64,000 bases of DNA. Source: JAJPHF01 sp035293805 (lineage in GTDB: Bacteria > Chloroflexota > UBA6077 > JAJPHF01). Shown one piece after another: positions 16,591 to 25,048 of this stretch (position 1 is its first letter; each line of letters starts with the position of its first letter). The stretch covers positions 205,411 to 269,410 of the forward strand of contig DATGMD010000031.1 of the NCBI GenBank assembly GCA_035293805.1. Direction: 5' to 3'. The translations under genes and the position numbers were made by a program. Below the pieces are notes generated by a model. It saw only the letters and a list, made by a program, of their open reading frames with translations. It searched no databases and was not told the DNA's origin.

Positions 16591-18408
16591 GTGGCCGTCA
16601 CCCGCTCGAAGCCGCTCTCGGAGATCGAGAAGCCCAGCAACGTCCCGCCTTATGAACGCGACCCGCGCTTCGGCTCCGACGTCGTCGTGGACGTCCTGCG
16701 CGCCCTCAACCTGGAGTACATCGCCCTGAACCCCGGCGCCAGCTACCGTGGGGTCCACGATTCCCTGGTGAACTACGGCGGCAACCAGCAGCCGCAGATG
16801 ATCCTCTGTAACCACGAGGAGATCGCGGTCGCCATCGCGCAGGGCTACTACAAGGCCACCGGCAAGATGATGGGCGCCTTCGTCCACAACGTGGTCGGTC
16901 TGCAGCACGCCACCATGGCCATCTTCAACGCCTGGTGCGACCGCGCGCCGGTCCTCGTGCTGGGCGGCACCGGGCCGATGGAGGCGGGCCTGCGGCGCCC
17001 GTGGATCGACTGGATCCACACCGCGAACTTGCAGGGCAACCTGGTGCGCGACTTCGTGAAGTGGGACGACCAGCCCCACGGCGTCGGCGACGTCCCCGAG
17101 TCGCTGTACCGCGCCTATCGCACCGCCATGACGAAGCCCTACGGCCCTGTCTACGTCTGCTTCGACGCCGAGGTGCAGGAGGGCACTCTCCAAGGCCCCG
17201 TCCCGATCCCGCCGGCGAGCCGCTACATGCCTGCGCCGCCCATCCCGGCGCCCGAGGAGTCGATCGAGCGCGTCGCCGAGCTCATCGCCAAGGCCGAGCT
17301 GCCCGTCATCGTCGCCGACCGCATCGGCCGCGCGCCGACGGCCTTCGCCGCGCTAGCGGAGATCGCCTCGCTGATGAGCGTGCCGGTCCTCGACGGCGAG
17401 TCCGAGGTCAGCATCGCGACGAGCCACCCGATGAACCTGACCGGCGCCTCCCGCCGTCTGCTGCCCGACGCCGACTTCGTGCTCGGGCTGGAAAACGTCG
17501 ACTTCGCGGGGGCCACCTCCGTGCCACCCGTGAAGCCCGCCCGCAACGCCAGCAGCATGCTGAAGCAGGGCTGCGTGACGGCGAACATCTCCACCGACGA
17601 GCTGATCCAGCGCGCCTGGACCACCGACTACCAGCGGCTGCCCGCGGTCGACATCCCCATGCTGGCCGATCCCGAGGCGGCGCTGCCGCAGCTGCTCGCG
17701 GCCTGCCGGCGGTTGGTCGACAGCCGCAAGGTCGATCAGGCGCGGCTCAAGGCTCGCGCGGAGAGGCTCGGCCAGATTCGCCAGGAGATGTGGGCCGGCT
17801 GGCGCAAGCAGACCGAGGAGGCCTGGAACAGCCGCCCGATCTCCATCCGCCGCATGATGGGCGAGGTCTACGACGCCGTGAAGAACGAGGACTGGGTGCT
17901 CGCGCTCGGTCGCTCGTATCGCCTGGCGCCCGGCATCTGGGAGTTCAACCAGCCGCGCCAGTACTGTGGCGAGGGCGGCGGTGGCGGCCTGGGCTACGGC
18001 CCCGGCGGCGCGGTCGGCGTGGCCCTTGCCCACAAGGACGACGGCAAGCTGCCCGTCGCCATGATCGGCGACGGCGACTTCCTGATGGCGCCGCAGGCGC
18101 TGTGGACCGCCGTCCACTACAAGCTGCCCCTGCTCTGCTTCGTCCGCAACAACCGCTCCTACTACAACGACGAGGAGCACCAGCAGCTCATCGCCCAGGT
18201 GCGCAACCGGCCCGAGGAGAACGCCTGGATCGGCATGCGCATGACCGACCCGCCGCCGGACTTCGCGACGCTGGCGCGCAGCTTCGGCTGCTACGCCGAG
18301 GGCCCGGTCGAGGACCCGGACCAGCTCCGGCCCGCCATCGACCGCGCGCTCGACCAGGTCCGTCAGGGCAACGTGGCGCTCGTCGACGTCGTCGTCAAGC
18401 CGCGCTAG
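16591..18408 (+). CDS. Thiamine diphosphate-dependent enzyme, acetolactate synthase/decarboxylase-like
   Basis: This 605-residue protein has the three-domain layout of ThDP enzymes such as acetolactate synthase and benzoylformate decarboxylase. The N-terminal activating glutamate is in CNHEEIAVAIAQGYYK, and the C-terminal cofactor motif runs from IGDGDFLMAPQAL to FVRNNRSYYND. The central domain lacks the usual FAD-binding signature, so a 2-ketoacid decarboxylase or carboligase is more likely than true acetolactate synthase. GGAGG lies 7 bases before the GTG. A GC-rich hairpin follows the stop. The substrate is unknown. Confidence 0.82.
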   Translation: MAVTRSKPLSEIEKPSNVPPYERDPRFGSDVVVDVLRALNLEYIALNPGASYRGVHDSLVNYGGNQQPQMILCNHEEIAVAIAQGYYKATGKMMGAFVHNVVGLQHATMAIFNAWCDRAPVLVLGGTGPMEAGLRRPWIDWIHTANLQGNLVRDFVKWDDQPHGVGDVPESLYRAYRTAMTKPYGPVYVCFDAEVQEGTLQGPVPIPPASRYMPAPPIPAPEESIERVAELIAKAELPVIVADRIGRAPTAFAALAEIASLMSVPVLDGESEVSIATSHPMNLTGASRRLLPDADFVLGLENVDFAGATSVPPVKPARNASSMLKQGCVTANISTDELIQRAWTTDYQRLPAVDIPMLADPEAALPQLLAACRRLVDSRKVDQARLKARAERLGQIRQEMWAGWRKQTEEAWNSRPISIRRMMGEVYDAVKNEDWVLALGRSYRLAPGIWEFNQPRQYCGEGGGGGLGYGPGGAVGVALAHKDDGKLPVAMIGDGDFLMAPQALWTAVHYKLPLLCFVRNNRSYYNDEEHQQLIAQVRNRPEENAWIGMRMTDPPPDFATLARSFGCYAEGPVEDPDQLRPAIDRALDQVRQGNVALVDVVVKPR

Positions 18409-18429
18409 GGTCGCCCGAGAACGACGGCA

Positions 18430-18459
18430 GAGAGGCCGGGGTGGGCGCCCCGGCCTCTC
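18430..18459 (+). terminator. GC-rich hairpin after the ThDP gene
   Basis: A perfect 12-bp stem (18430-18441 with 18448-18459) and a 6-base loop lie 21 bases after the stop. There is no U-tract, so it may act as a U-less terminator or an mRNA 3' barrier ahead of the GGDEF gene. Confidence 0.5.
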
Positions 18460-18483
18460 GCGCCCCGACGCGTGGGGAGCAAC

Positions 18484-19785
18484 ATGGCGATGGCGCTCGA
18501 AGCCCTGCGCGAGCTGCGCGGCTACCGACGGCTCTACGCCACCACCAATCTCCTGGTACTCTGCGCCTTTCTCATCTGGGCCTACTTCTCGCTCGATCTC
18601 ACCCACAACGCGGTGCCGGCCGTCGCCGTGGCGGCCTGGTCGCTGTTCACGCTCGCGTATCACGGCCTCCTGCCCGATCGGCGCTTCACCTGGCGGATGC
18701 TGTTCTACGGCAACCTGGTCGACCTCGGCTTCGCCACGGTCCTCATCTGGTTCTCGGGCCGCGAGAGCAGTCCGTTCTTCTTCGTCTACCTGCTCACCAT
18801 CATGGGCGCCGCCCTCACGCTCGGCCTGCGCCAGTGCTTCGCGCTGGCCGCGCTCGCCTCTGCCCTCTACCTCGTCGTCGGCACCACCGCCCTCAGCGAG
18901 CTGGTCGCTATGCCGCAGGCCCTCTTGCAAGGCGGCGCGGCACAGGGCGCACCCGATCTCGGCGCCGTGAACCCGCGCACGCTGCTCAACCTGTCGGCAG
19001 GGATTACTCTGACGCTGGCGCGCGGCGTCGGCCAGCTCTGGGCCAATCTGGCCGCGCTCTGGCTCACCGCCTACGTCGCGGGCTTCTTCGCGCAGGAGAC
19101 GCGGCGCGTGCGCGCGTCGGTCCAGGAGGCGCGCGACAAGGTCGAGGGCTTCTCGCGCATCGACTGGCTCACCGGCCTCTACAATCGCCGCCACTTCGAC
19201 TACTTGCTGGCGCAAGAGGTCGCGCGCGCCGGGCGCTACGAGCGTCCGCTCTCCGTGCTGATCGTCGACTCCGACAACCTGAAGATCGTGAACGACACCT
19301 ACGGCCACCAGGCTGGCGACCACCTGATTGCCACCCTTGCCAACGTGCTGCGGACCGAGATGCGGCTGTCCGACACCCTCGTCCGCTACGGCGGGGACGA
19401 GTTCGTGGTGCTGCTGCCGGACACCGAGCGGATCGGCGCGCGCTTCCTCGCCGAGCGTCTACGCGGCGCCGTCGAGGCCGCCCCGCTCGCTTGGCAGAAA
19501 CAGAGTGTCCCGATCACCGTGACGATCGGCGTGGCCTCGCTGCCGACCGACGCGAGCGACGCGGCCAGCCTGATCGCCCGGGCCGACGCCGCGCTCTACG
19601 TCGGCAAGCGCGCCGGCCGCAACCGCGTCGTGACGGCCACCGAGGCGGCCGCGGCCGCCGATTCCGCCACCGACGCGGTCAGCGCGCCTGCGCGGGACGC
19701 CGATCCCACGAGCGATACAGCTCGCGCGACGGCCCCCGCCAGAGGGCCGCACGGCTCCCAACCATCCCAAGGCGGTGCGCCATGA
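18484..19785 (+). CDS. Membrane-bound diguanylate cyclase (GGDEF domain)
   Basis: This protein of about 433 residues has an N-terminal membrane region with some six helices and a C-terminal GGDEF domain that should make cyclic di-GMP. The active-site motif GGDEF is intact at about residues 303-307, and an RLSD inhibitory-site motif lies five residues before it, so product inhibition is expected. A disordered Ala/Asp-rich tail of about 50 residues follows the domain. The ATG at 18484 has GGGGAG just upstream; a GTG at 18472 is an alternative. It overlaps the amidohydrolase gene by 4 bases (ATGA). Confidence 0.88.
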   Translation: MAMALEALRELRGYRRLYATTNLLVLCAFLIWAYFSLDLTHNAVPAVAVAAWSLFTLAYHGLLPDRRFTWRMLFYGNLVDLGFATVLIWFSGRESSPFFFVYLLTIMGAALTLGLRQCFALAALASALYLVVGTTALSELVAMPQALLQGGAAQGAPDLGAVNPRTLLNLSAGITLTLARGVGQLWANLAALWLTAYVAGFFAQETRRVRASVQEARDKVEGFSRIDWLTGLYNRRHFDYLLAQEVARAGRYERPLSVLIVDSDNLKIVNDTYGHQAGDHLIATLANVLRTEMRLSDTLVRYGGDEFVVLLPDTERIGARFLAERLRGAVEAAPLAWQKQSVPITVTIGVASLPTDASDAASLIARADAALYVGKRAGRNRVVTATEAAAAADSATDAVSAPARDADPTSDTARATAPARGPHGSQPSQGGAP

Positions 19786-21215
19786 ATCCCGCGCTCAGCG
19801 CTCAGCCCTCAGCCCTCAGCAGCTCGCGGGAGCTGCTCGTCGCGGGCGGCACGGTCGTGACGCTCGACCCGCGCCGGCGCATCATCCGCGACGGCGGCGT
19901 CGCTATCCGCGACGGGCGCATCGTGGCGGTCGGCAAGGCCGCCGACCTGGCGGCGCGCTTCCCGGCCGCCGCGCGGCTGGAGGCCGCCGACCAGATCGTC
20001 CTGCCGGGCTTCGTCGACACACACCAGCACGCCACGCAGGCGCTTGCCAAGGGCATCGCCGACGACTGCACGTTCTGGCAGTGGTGCTACGAGCGCATCT
20101 TTCCGTACGACGCGGCGCTCACGGAGGACGACGTCTACCGGGGCGCGCTGCTCGTCTGCCTGGAGCTAGTCCGCAGCGGCATCACCTGCTTCGCCGATCC
20201 GGGCGGCCCGCACCCCGAGGCCGTGGCCCGCGCGGTGGCCGAGGTCGGGCTGCGCGGCGTGCTCTCGCTGCACACCTGGGACCGCTCGCCCGCGGACCGC
20301 CCGGTGCCCGAGGCCGTGCGCAGCGCGGGCGCCGAGGCCGCACTGGCCGCCACCCGCCGCCTCATGGACACGTGGGACGGCCAGGCGGACGGGCGCATCC
20401 GCATCTCCGGCGCCGTTCGCACCCTCACCAACGCCAGCCCGGAGCTGCTGCGCGGGATGCTGCGCCTCGCCCGCGAGCGCGACACGATCGTGCAGCTGCA
20501 CGCGGCCGTGAACGACGACCACAACCGCTGGGTGCGGGAAGAGACCGGCCTGACCCCGATCCACTACCTGGCCTCGCTCGACGCGCTCGCCGACCGCTGG
20601 CTGTTCGCGCACTGCGCCCGTATCGACGACGAGGAGGTCGCGCTGATCGCCCGCCACGGCGCCAAGGTGGCCCACTGTCCCGGCTCCAGCCTCCACAGCG
20701 CCTACGGCAGCGTCGCCCACGGCAAGATCCCGCAACTGATCGCGGCGGGCGCAACGGTCGCGCTGGGCTGCGACGCGGTCGCCAGCAACAACCGCATCGA
20801 CATGTTCCAGGAGCTGTTCCTGGTCGCCGGCGGTCAGAAGGACGCCCACCGCGTCGGCACCGTCTTCCCGGCCGAGCAGGCGCTAGAGATGGCCACCCTG
20901 CGCGGCGCCGAGGCGCTGCTCGCGGCCGACCAGCTGGGCTCCCTGGAGGAGGGGAAGCGCGCGGACCTGGTCCTGGTGGACGCCCGCGCGCCCAGCCTCA
21001 CGCCGCTGCACGAGTTCTCGCTCGTGCCCAACCTCGTCTACTGTGCCAGCAAGCACGACGTGCGCACGGTCGTCGTCGACGGCCAGGTCGTCATGCGCGA
21101 CCGCCAGTTTCCCCACCTCGACGCCGCCCGCATTCAGCGCGAGGCGCAGGCCGCCGGCGCGCGGCTGATGGAGCGTCTGCAGCTCCCGGTCGCCAGCCGT
21201 TGGCCGTGGGAATAG
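19782..21215 (+). CDS. Metal-dependent amidohydrolase (cytosine deaminase/TRZ-ATZ-like)
   Basis: This 477-residue protein belongs to the amidohydrolase superfamily that deaminates or dechlorinates heterocycles (SsnA/AtzB/guanine-deaminase group). Metal ligands are visible as HQH in VDTHQHATQ, His in QLHAAVND, His in FAHCARID and Asp in ALGCDAVASNN. The start codon lies within the stop of the GGDEF gene, so translation is coupled. The first codons are built from a tandem 7-bp repeat and add a low-complexity leader before the ELLVAGGTVV strand. Substrate unknown. Confidence 0.87.
   Translation: MNPALSAQPSALSSSRELLVAGGTVVTLDPRRRIIRDGGVAIRDGRIVAVGKAADLAARFPAAARLEAADQIVLPGFVDTHQHATQALAKGIADDCTFWQWCYERIFPYDAALTEDDVYRGALLVCLELVRSGITCFADPGGPHPEAVARAVAEVGLRGVLSLHTWDRSPADRPVPEAVRSAGAEAALAATRRLMDTWDGQADGRIRISGAVRTLTNASPELLRGMLRLARERDTIVQLHAAVNDDHNRWVREETGLTPIHYLASLDALADRWLFAHCARIDDEEVALIARHGAKVAHCPGSSLHSAYGSVAHGKIPQLIAAGATVALGCDAVASNNRIDMFQELFLVAGGQKDAHRVGTVFPAEQALEMATLRGAEALLAADQLGSLEEGKRADLVLVDARAPSLTPLHEFSLVPNLVYCASKHDVRTVVVDGQVVMRDRQFPHLDAARIQREAQAAGARLMERLQLPVASRWPWE
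19791..19820 (+). repeat. Tandem 7-bp repeat inside the amidohydrolase 5' end
   Basis: Four heptamers (GCGCTCA twice, GCCCTCA twice) plus GC begin 9 bases after the A of the ATG. The unit is not a multiple of three, so a change in copy number would shift the reading frame. Similar CTCAGCA-type tracts occur in intergenic gaps near 30872 and 60200. Confidence 0.6.
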
Positions 21216-21267
21216 CGGCGGCGACCGCGACGCCGGCCCGCGTGGCGCCGCGCCCGGCCGCCCGCCG

Positions 21268-21633
21268 TCACGCCGGCCAGCCCTCGACCGCCTGCGCCAC
21301 CTCGCGTACGACGCGGGGCAGCTCGCTCTCGGGCGCATAGCGGTGCAGCAGCTTGTGGCGCGGCGTCTGGAGCCCGAGCGCGGAGTCGACGAAGTAGGCG
21401 TCGACCATCACCGTGCGCTCCCGCTGCCCGTGCGCCACGAGGACCATCAGCGTCCCATCTTGGCCGCTCGGGTCGCGCGCGGGACCGCGCAGCTGTACCC
21501 AGCTATGCTCGGCCGAGCTGCCGCGCAGGGCCAGGTGAAAGCCGCGCTGGCCGAAACTGCCGAGGCACTGTTGGACGAGGTGCCGCAGCAGCGGATCGCG
21601 GCGCCGGTCGGGGACGGCCTGACTTCTCTCCAT
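21268..21633 (-). CDS. Hypothetical protein
   Basis: A 121-residue soluble protein with no recognised domain. It contains a beta-rich middle (GTLMVLVAHGQRERTVMVDAYF) and a C-terminal amphipathic helix (VVREVAQAVEGWPA). The ATG at 21633 is chosen from the reading frame; upstream sequence in frame is low-complexity and an earlier ATG at 21846 lacks a ribosome site. It is convergent with the amidohydrolase gene. Confidence 0.5.
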   Translation of the reverse strand: MERSQAVPDRRRDPLLRHLVQQCLGSFGQRGFHLALRGSSAEHSWVQLRGPARDPSGQDGTLMVLVAHGQRERTVMVDAYFVDSALGLQTPRHKLLHRYAPESELPRVVREVAQAVEGWPA

Positions 21634-21865
21634 CTGGTACCCCCGTCCCGGCGCCGGCCGCCCGGCGCAACAGTTCGCCCTCAGTATGACCGCCTGGCGC
21701 GCGGCGGGAGGCGCCGTGGGGTTAAGCGCCGGTTGTGAAGGCCGCGCCCCGGCGGCGCAAGCGAATACTTGACCGCCGCCCAGGCCGCACGGTACACCGC
21801 TGGCGGCATACTTCTTGCCCGGGTAGAGGGGCGCCCGGCCGCGCACCTTGCCCTAGGAGAGCCCG

Positions 21866-23014
21866 ATGGCGCAGCCGCCTCCTCCGCCTCCCGCGCCGCC
21901 CCCCCCATTTCAGGATCCGGACGAGCCAGAGCGCTCGCGGCTGCTCACCCGTGTGCTGCCCATTGCGGCGACCGCCCTCGTGGCCGGCATTCTCCTATGG
22001 GCGCTGTTCGGCCGCAACCTGGGCAGCCCGCTAGTCCAGGTGAGCCCAACCGCCACGCCGACCGCCCCACGCGCGACGCTCACGCCGCTCACCACGTCGG
22101 TCGCGCCGGCCAGCCCGCCCGCGACGGTCCTGACGACGATGGCCCCGCTGCCCAGCGGGCCGCCGGGGACCGTGTCGCCGCCCGGCAGCCCACCGCCCGG
22201 CTCGCCGCCGCTCCCGACAGCCGGCTTGCCGTCCGGCCCGCCCCCACTTCCGTCGGCCGGGCTGCCGTCCGGTGTGCCCCCGCCCCCGCCGAGCGGGCTA
22301 CCGTCCGGGCCGCCCCCCCTGCCGACCAGCGCGTTGTTCCCGCCGGGCGGGTCGGCCGGCGCCACGTCGCTGCCCGGCCTGCCCTCGCTCGAGCCCGGTG
22401 CAGTGCCGCCTATCGGGGCCGCGACCCAGCCGCCGCTGGCCGCGCCCTTCCCGACCAGCGCCGCTAATCTGCCGCCCGAGATTCCGGCCCGCCCGCCCCC
22501 CCTGCCGCCCGAGATCCCGGCCATTCCGACCCTCATGCCGACGGTGGCCCCGCTGCCCACGTCGCCCCCGCTGCCGTCGCTTCCCCCACTGCCACCCGTC
22601 CCGCCCACGCTCGCGCCGCCGCCGCTGCTGCCCACGGTGCCTGCTGAGGGCGGACCGGGCGTGTTCGGCGGCGAGAGCGGTCCGTCAACCTCGGACCTGA
22701 TCGGCACGCCGGGGCCAGCCGGGATAGCCGGTGCGCCCGGCGAAGAGTTCGTGACCGGGCCAGGCACGCCCACACTGACGCCGATTCGCATCGCCTCGGC
22801 GACCCCGACGCCGACGACCACGCTCACCCCGACGGCGACCGCCACACAGACCCCGACCGCGACCGTCACGCTCACGCCGGCCCCGATCGCCACCGCCACC
22901 CTCGTCGCACTGCCCCCCACGCTGCCCGCGCTCCTGCTGACGGGCACGCCCGCGCCCGCGCCCGCGTCCCCGCTCTCGGGGACGGGTACGCCCGCGCCGA
23001 GTCTGCCTCGCTAG
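21866..23014 (+). CDS. Proline-rich single-pass membrane protein
   Basis: This 382-residue protein has a short cytoplasmic proline-rich head (MAQPPPPPPAPPPPFQDPDE), one membrane helix at about residues 28-48 (VLPIAATALVAGILLWALFG) and a long outer tail made mostly of Pro, Thr, Ala, Gly and Ser. The tail includes three near-repeats of GLPSGxPPPLP and ends in TPTPT-type tracts. It is probably an extended, wall-associated or glycosylated stalk. AGGAGA lies 6 bases before the ATG. Low complexity prevents family assignment. Confidence 0.65.
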   Translation: MAQPPPPPPAPPPPFQDPDEPERSRLLTRVLPIAATALVAGILLWALFGRNLGSPLVQVSPTATPTAPRATLTPLTTSVAPASPPATVLTTMAPLPSGPPGTVSPPGSPPPGSPPLPTAGLPSGPPPLPSAGLPSGVPPPPPSGLPSGPPPLPTSALFPPGGSAGATSLPGLPSLEPGAVPPIGAATQPPLAAPFPTSAANLPPEIPARPPPLPPEIPAIPTLMPTVAPLPTSPPLPSLPPLPPVPPTLAPPPLLPTVPAEGGPGVFGGESGPSTSDLIGTPGPAGIAGAPGEEFVTGPGTPTLTPIRIASATPTPTTTLTPTATATQTPTATVTLTPAPIATATLVALPPTLPALLLTGTPAPAPASPLSGTGTPAPSLPR

Positions 23015-23095
23015 CGCGACCCAGCCGCGCCTGCACGCCGCTCCGCCCGCTTCCCCGTGCTCGGCCCGTGCCAGCGCCGGCCGGGCGGCGCGCGG

Positions 23096-23125
23096 TTGCG
23101 GGGGGTCGCGCGGGTGCCGTACAAT
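23096..23125 (+). promoter_or_regulatory. Promoter of the tRNA-Val gene
   Basis: TTGCGG (23096-23101) and TACAAT (23120-23125) are separated by 18 bases. Transcription would start near 23132, about 10 bases before the mature tRNA 5' end. Confidence 0.5.
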
Positions 23126-23142
23126 CGAGACGTACTGCCGAG

Positions 23143-23216
<74 letters not shown>

Positions 23217-23329
23217 CCCTCTCGGCGCTCTCCGCGGGCGCCACAGTCAGCCCCGCGCGCCCCGGAGCGCGACTCGCCGCCAAGACTCCAAGCGCCGACT
23301 CGTCTCGGCGTCTGAGCGCGGAGGCCCCC

Positions 23330-23974
23330 GTGGCGATCTTTCTGGACTCCGCCCAGCTTGACGACGCTCGCGCGGCCGCGGCGACCGGCGCGGTCGCGGG
23401 CATCACCACCAATCCCACCCTGCTCGCCGCGGTCCCTGAGCCGCGTGAACAGGTGCTCGCCGCGCTCTGCGCCGCCCAGCCGGGGCCAGTTTTCTGCCAG
23501 CTGGTGGCGTCCGATGCCGAGAGCATGGTGGCCGAGGCGCGCCGCCTGCACGCGATCTCTCCCGAGCAGATCGTGCTCAAGGTGCCGGCAGGTCTGGAGG
23601 GCGTGCGCGCTATCAGTCGTCTCGCCCCGGCGCTCCCCTGCGCGCTGACCGCCGTCTACGCACCGGGCCAGGCCTACCTCGCGGCCATGGCCGGCGCGCG
23701 CTACGTCATTCCCTACGTGAACCGTGCGTCGCGCCGTCTCGGCGACGGCATCGCGCTCGTGAGCGCGCTGGCGGCCACCTGTGCCGCCGCCGGCACCGAC
23801 ACTGCGGTGCTGGCCGCCAGCCTGAAGACGCCCGACGAGGTTACGGCGGCGCTGCTGGCTGGGGCGCGCCACGTCACGCTTCCCTGGCCCGTCATCATGG
23901 CGCTCGCCGAGCATCCGCTCTCGGCCGAAGCCGTCGCCGAGTTCGCGCGGGCCGCCGCGGCCGCGTCGCGCTAA
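23330..23974 (+). CDS. fsa: Fructose-6-phosphate aldolase / TalC-like transaldolase
   Basis: This 214-residue protein matches the short transaldolase subfamily (FSA/TalC/MipB), a TIM-barrel class I aldolase using a Schiff-base lysine, here K84 in IVLKVPAG. Other signatures are the N-terminal IFLDSAQL, GITTNPTLL, and the C-terminal TLPWPVIMAL region. It acts in the cytoplasm on sugar phosphates. GGAGG lies 5 bases before the GTG. Its stop overlaps the convergent methyltransferase-like gene by 4 bases. Transaldolase versus aldolase specificity cannot be settled by eye. Confidence 0.85.
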   Translation: MAIFLDSAQLDDARAAAATGAVAGITTNPTLLAAVPEPREQVLAALCAAQPGPVFCQLVASDAESMVAEARRLHAISPEQIVLKVPAGLEGVRAISRLAPALPCALTAVYAPGQAYLAAMAGARYVIPYVNRASRRLGDGIALVSALAATCAAAGTDTAVLAASLKTPDEVTAALLAGARHVTLPWPVIMALAEHPLSAEAVAEFARAAAAASR

Positions 23975-24477
23975 CAGATGCCTGGCAGCCAGCGCGCCAC
24001 GCGCCGCGTATAGGTCGCGTACTCCTCCCCGAATAGGGCATGGAGCTGCGCCTCGTCGGCCAGCACCCGCTGGTGGAACCACGCCGCCACGACGAGGACG
24101 AGCAGCGCACCGCGCGGCGAGCGCAGCGTGACCGCCAGGCCGGTCAAGTACAGCAGGTGCCCCAGATACATCGGGTTGCGAACGAGGGCGTAAGGGCCGC
24201 TCTCGACCAGGCGCTCGGGCGGCACGTCGGGGCCAGGCCCGCCGCCGCCGCGCGGGCGGCGGTAGCTGCCACACCAGCGGTACTGCAGGTAACCCCAGGC
24301 CATGAGCGGCAGCCCCCGCGGGTCGACGGCCGGGGGACCGCGCCTCAGCAGCGTCTCCACCGCCACCAGGGCCGCTGGATAGAGGACGAACGTGCGGAAC
24401 GGCGTCGCGCGGAGCCGGCGGCGCGCGAGCGCCAGTGCGCCGCCGGCCCGCGCCTGATCCCAGGCTCGTGCCATCAT
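23971..24477 (-). CDS. Isoprenylcysteine carboxyl methyltransferase (ICMT/PEMT)-like membrane protein
   Basis: This 168-residue membrane protein has the C-terminal SAM-binding signature of the ICMT/PEMT family: LVESGPYALVRNPMYLGHLL, then a hydrophobic pair of helices, and DEAQLHALFGEEYATYTRRV. Bacterial members methylate small lipophilic substrates that are usually unknown. Two adjacent ATG codons (24477 and 24474) follow an AGGGAGG ribosome site very closely, so the second may be preferred. It is convergent with the aldolase gene. Confidence 0.8.
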   Translation of the reverse strand: MMARAWDQARAGGALALARRRLRATPFRTFVLYPAALVAVETLLRRGPPAVDPRGLPLMAWGYLQYRWCGSYRRPRGGGGPGPDVPPERLVESGPYALVRNPMYLGHLLYLTGLAVTLRSPRGALLVLVVAAWFHQRVLADEAQLHALFGEEYATYTRRVARWLPGIC

Positions 24478-24606
24478 CCCTCCCTTGCCCGCGCATCGCG
24501 TGGTTGTTACCTACCAGTTACCGGCCGCAACCTGCCAGTTGACCATCCGGCCCTACGATGCAGCCATCACCGCCGGCCGCGCCGGCTGGCGCAGGAGGAG
24601 GGGCGA

Positions 24607-24786
24607 ATGATCGCGCTGACCATCTATCTGACGGTGTTCTTTGGCTCGGCGATCCTGTTGATCCTGTACATCAACCGCGACGTCGTGGCCGAGGACAAGC
24701 GCTACACGGCCGGGATCCCCGACTACGTGCCCGAGGCCCCCCAGCCTGCCGAGGCCGTCGGGACCGCGACGCGCCGCGCCGCCTAG
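24607..24786 (+). CDS. Small single-pass membrane protein
   Basis: This 59-residue protein has one N-terminal membrane helix (IYLTVFFGSAILLILYI) and a polar C-terminal tail (NRDVVAEDKRYTAGIPDYVP). GGAGGAGGGG lies just before the ATG at 24607. Two CCAGTT-ACC-type direct repeats occur upstream at about 24514-24545 and could be an operator. No family is recognised. Confidence 0.65.
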   Translation: MIALTIYLTVFFGSAILLILYINRDVVAEDKRYTAGIPDYVPEAPQPAEAVGTATRRAA

Positions 24787-24914
24787 CCACGCCCGGGCAC
24801 TCTTGGCTGGATTCCGAAGATGATGTGGCTGCACCTGCCACGCTATCCTCGACCATAGGCTTACGCGGACGGGACCGGCGCTGAGCCGCGACCGCCGCGA
24901 GTGCGACGGGCGCG

Positions 24915-24943
24915 TTGACGCGCCGCGCGCCCGTCGTTACAAT
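24915..24943 (+). promoter_or_regulatory. Sigma70-type promoter of the PhtD-like gene
   Basis: TTGACG (24915-24920) and TACAAT (24938-24943) have an ideal 17-base spacer. Transcription would start near 24950, about 100 bases before the ATG. Confidence 0.6.
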
Positions 24944-25048
24944 CCCGGCCGTGCGCGCCCCGCCTGCCACGGCGTCGGCTTGCGCCTGCCGCCCGGCTCC
25001 GGCCTCTCTCAGGGCCGGGCCGCGCGAGCACTCGCGTCCGGAGCAGGC

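Noticed and set aside
17353..19323. 656-codon open frame antisense to ThDP and GGDEF genes
   Set aside because: No start signals or family motifs, and it is fully antisense to two well-supported genes.
16935..19781. Long frame upstream of the amidohydrolase
   Set aside because: It runs out of frame through the ThDP and GGDEF genes with an Arg/Pro/Ala-rich translation. Only the part from 19782 matches a family.
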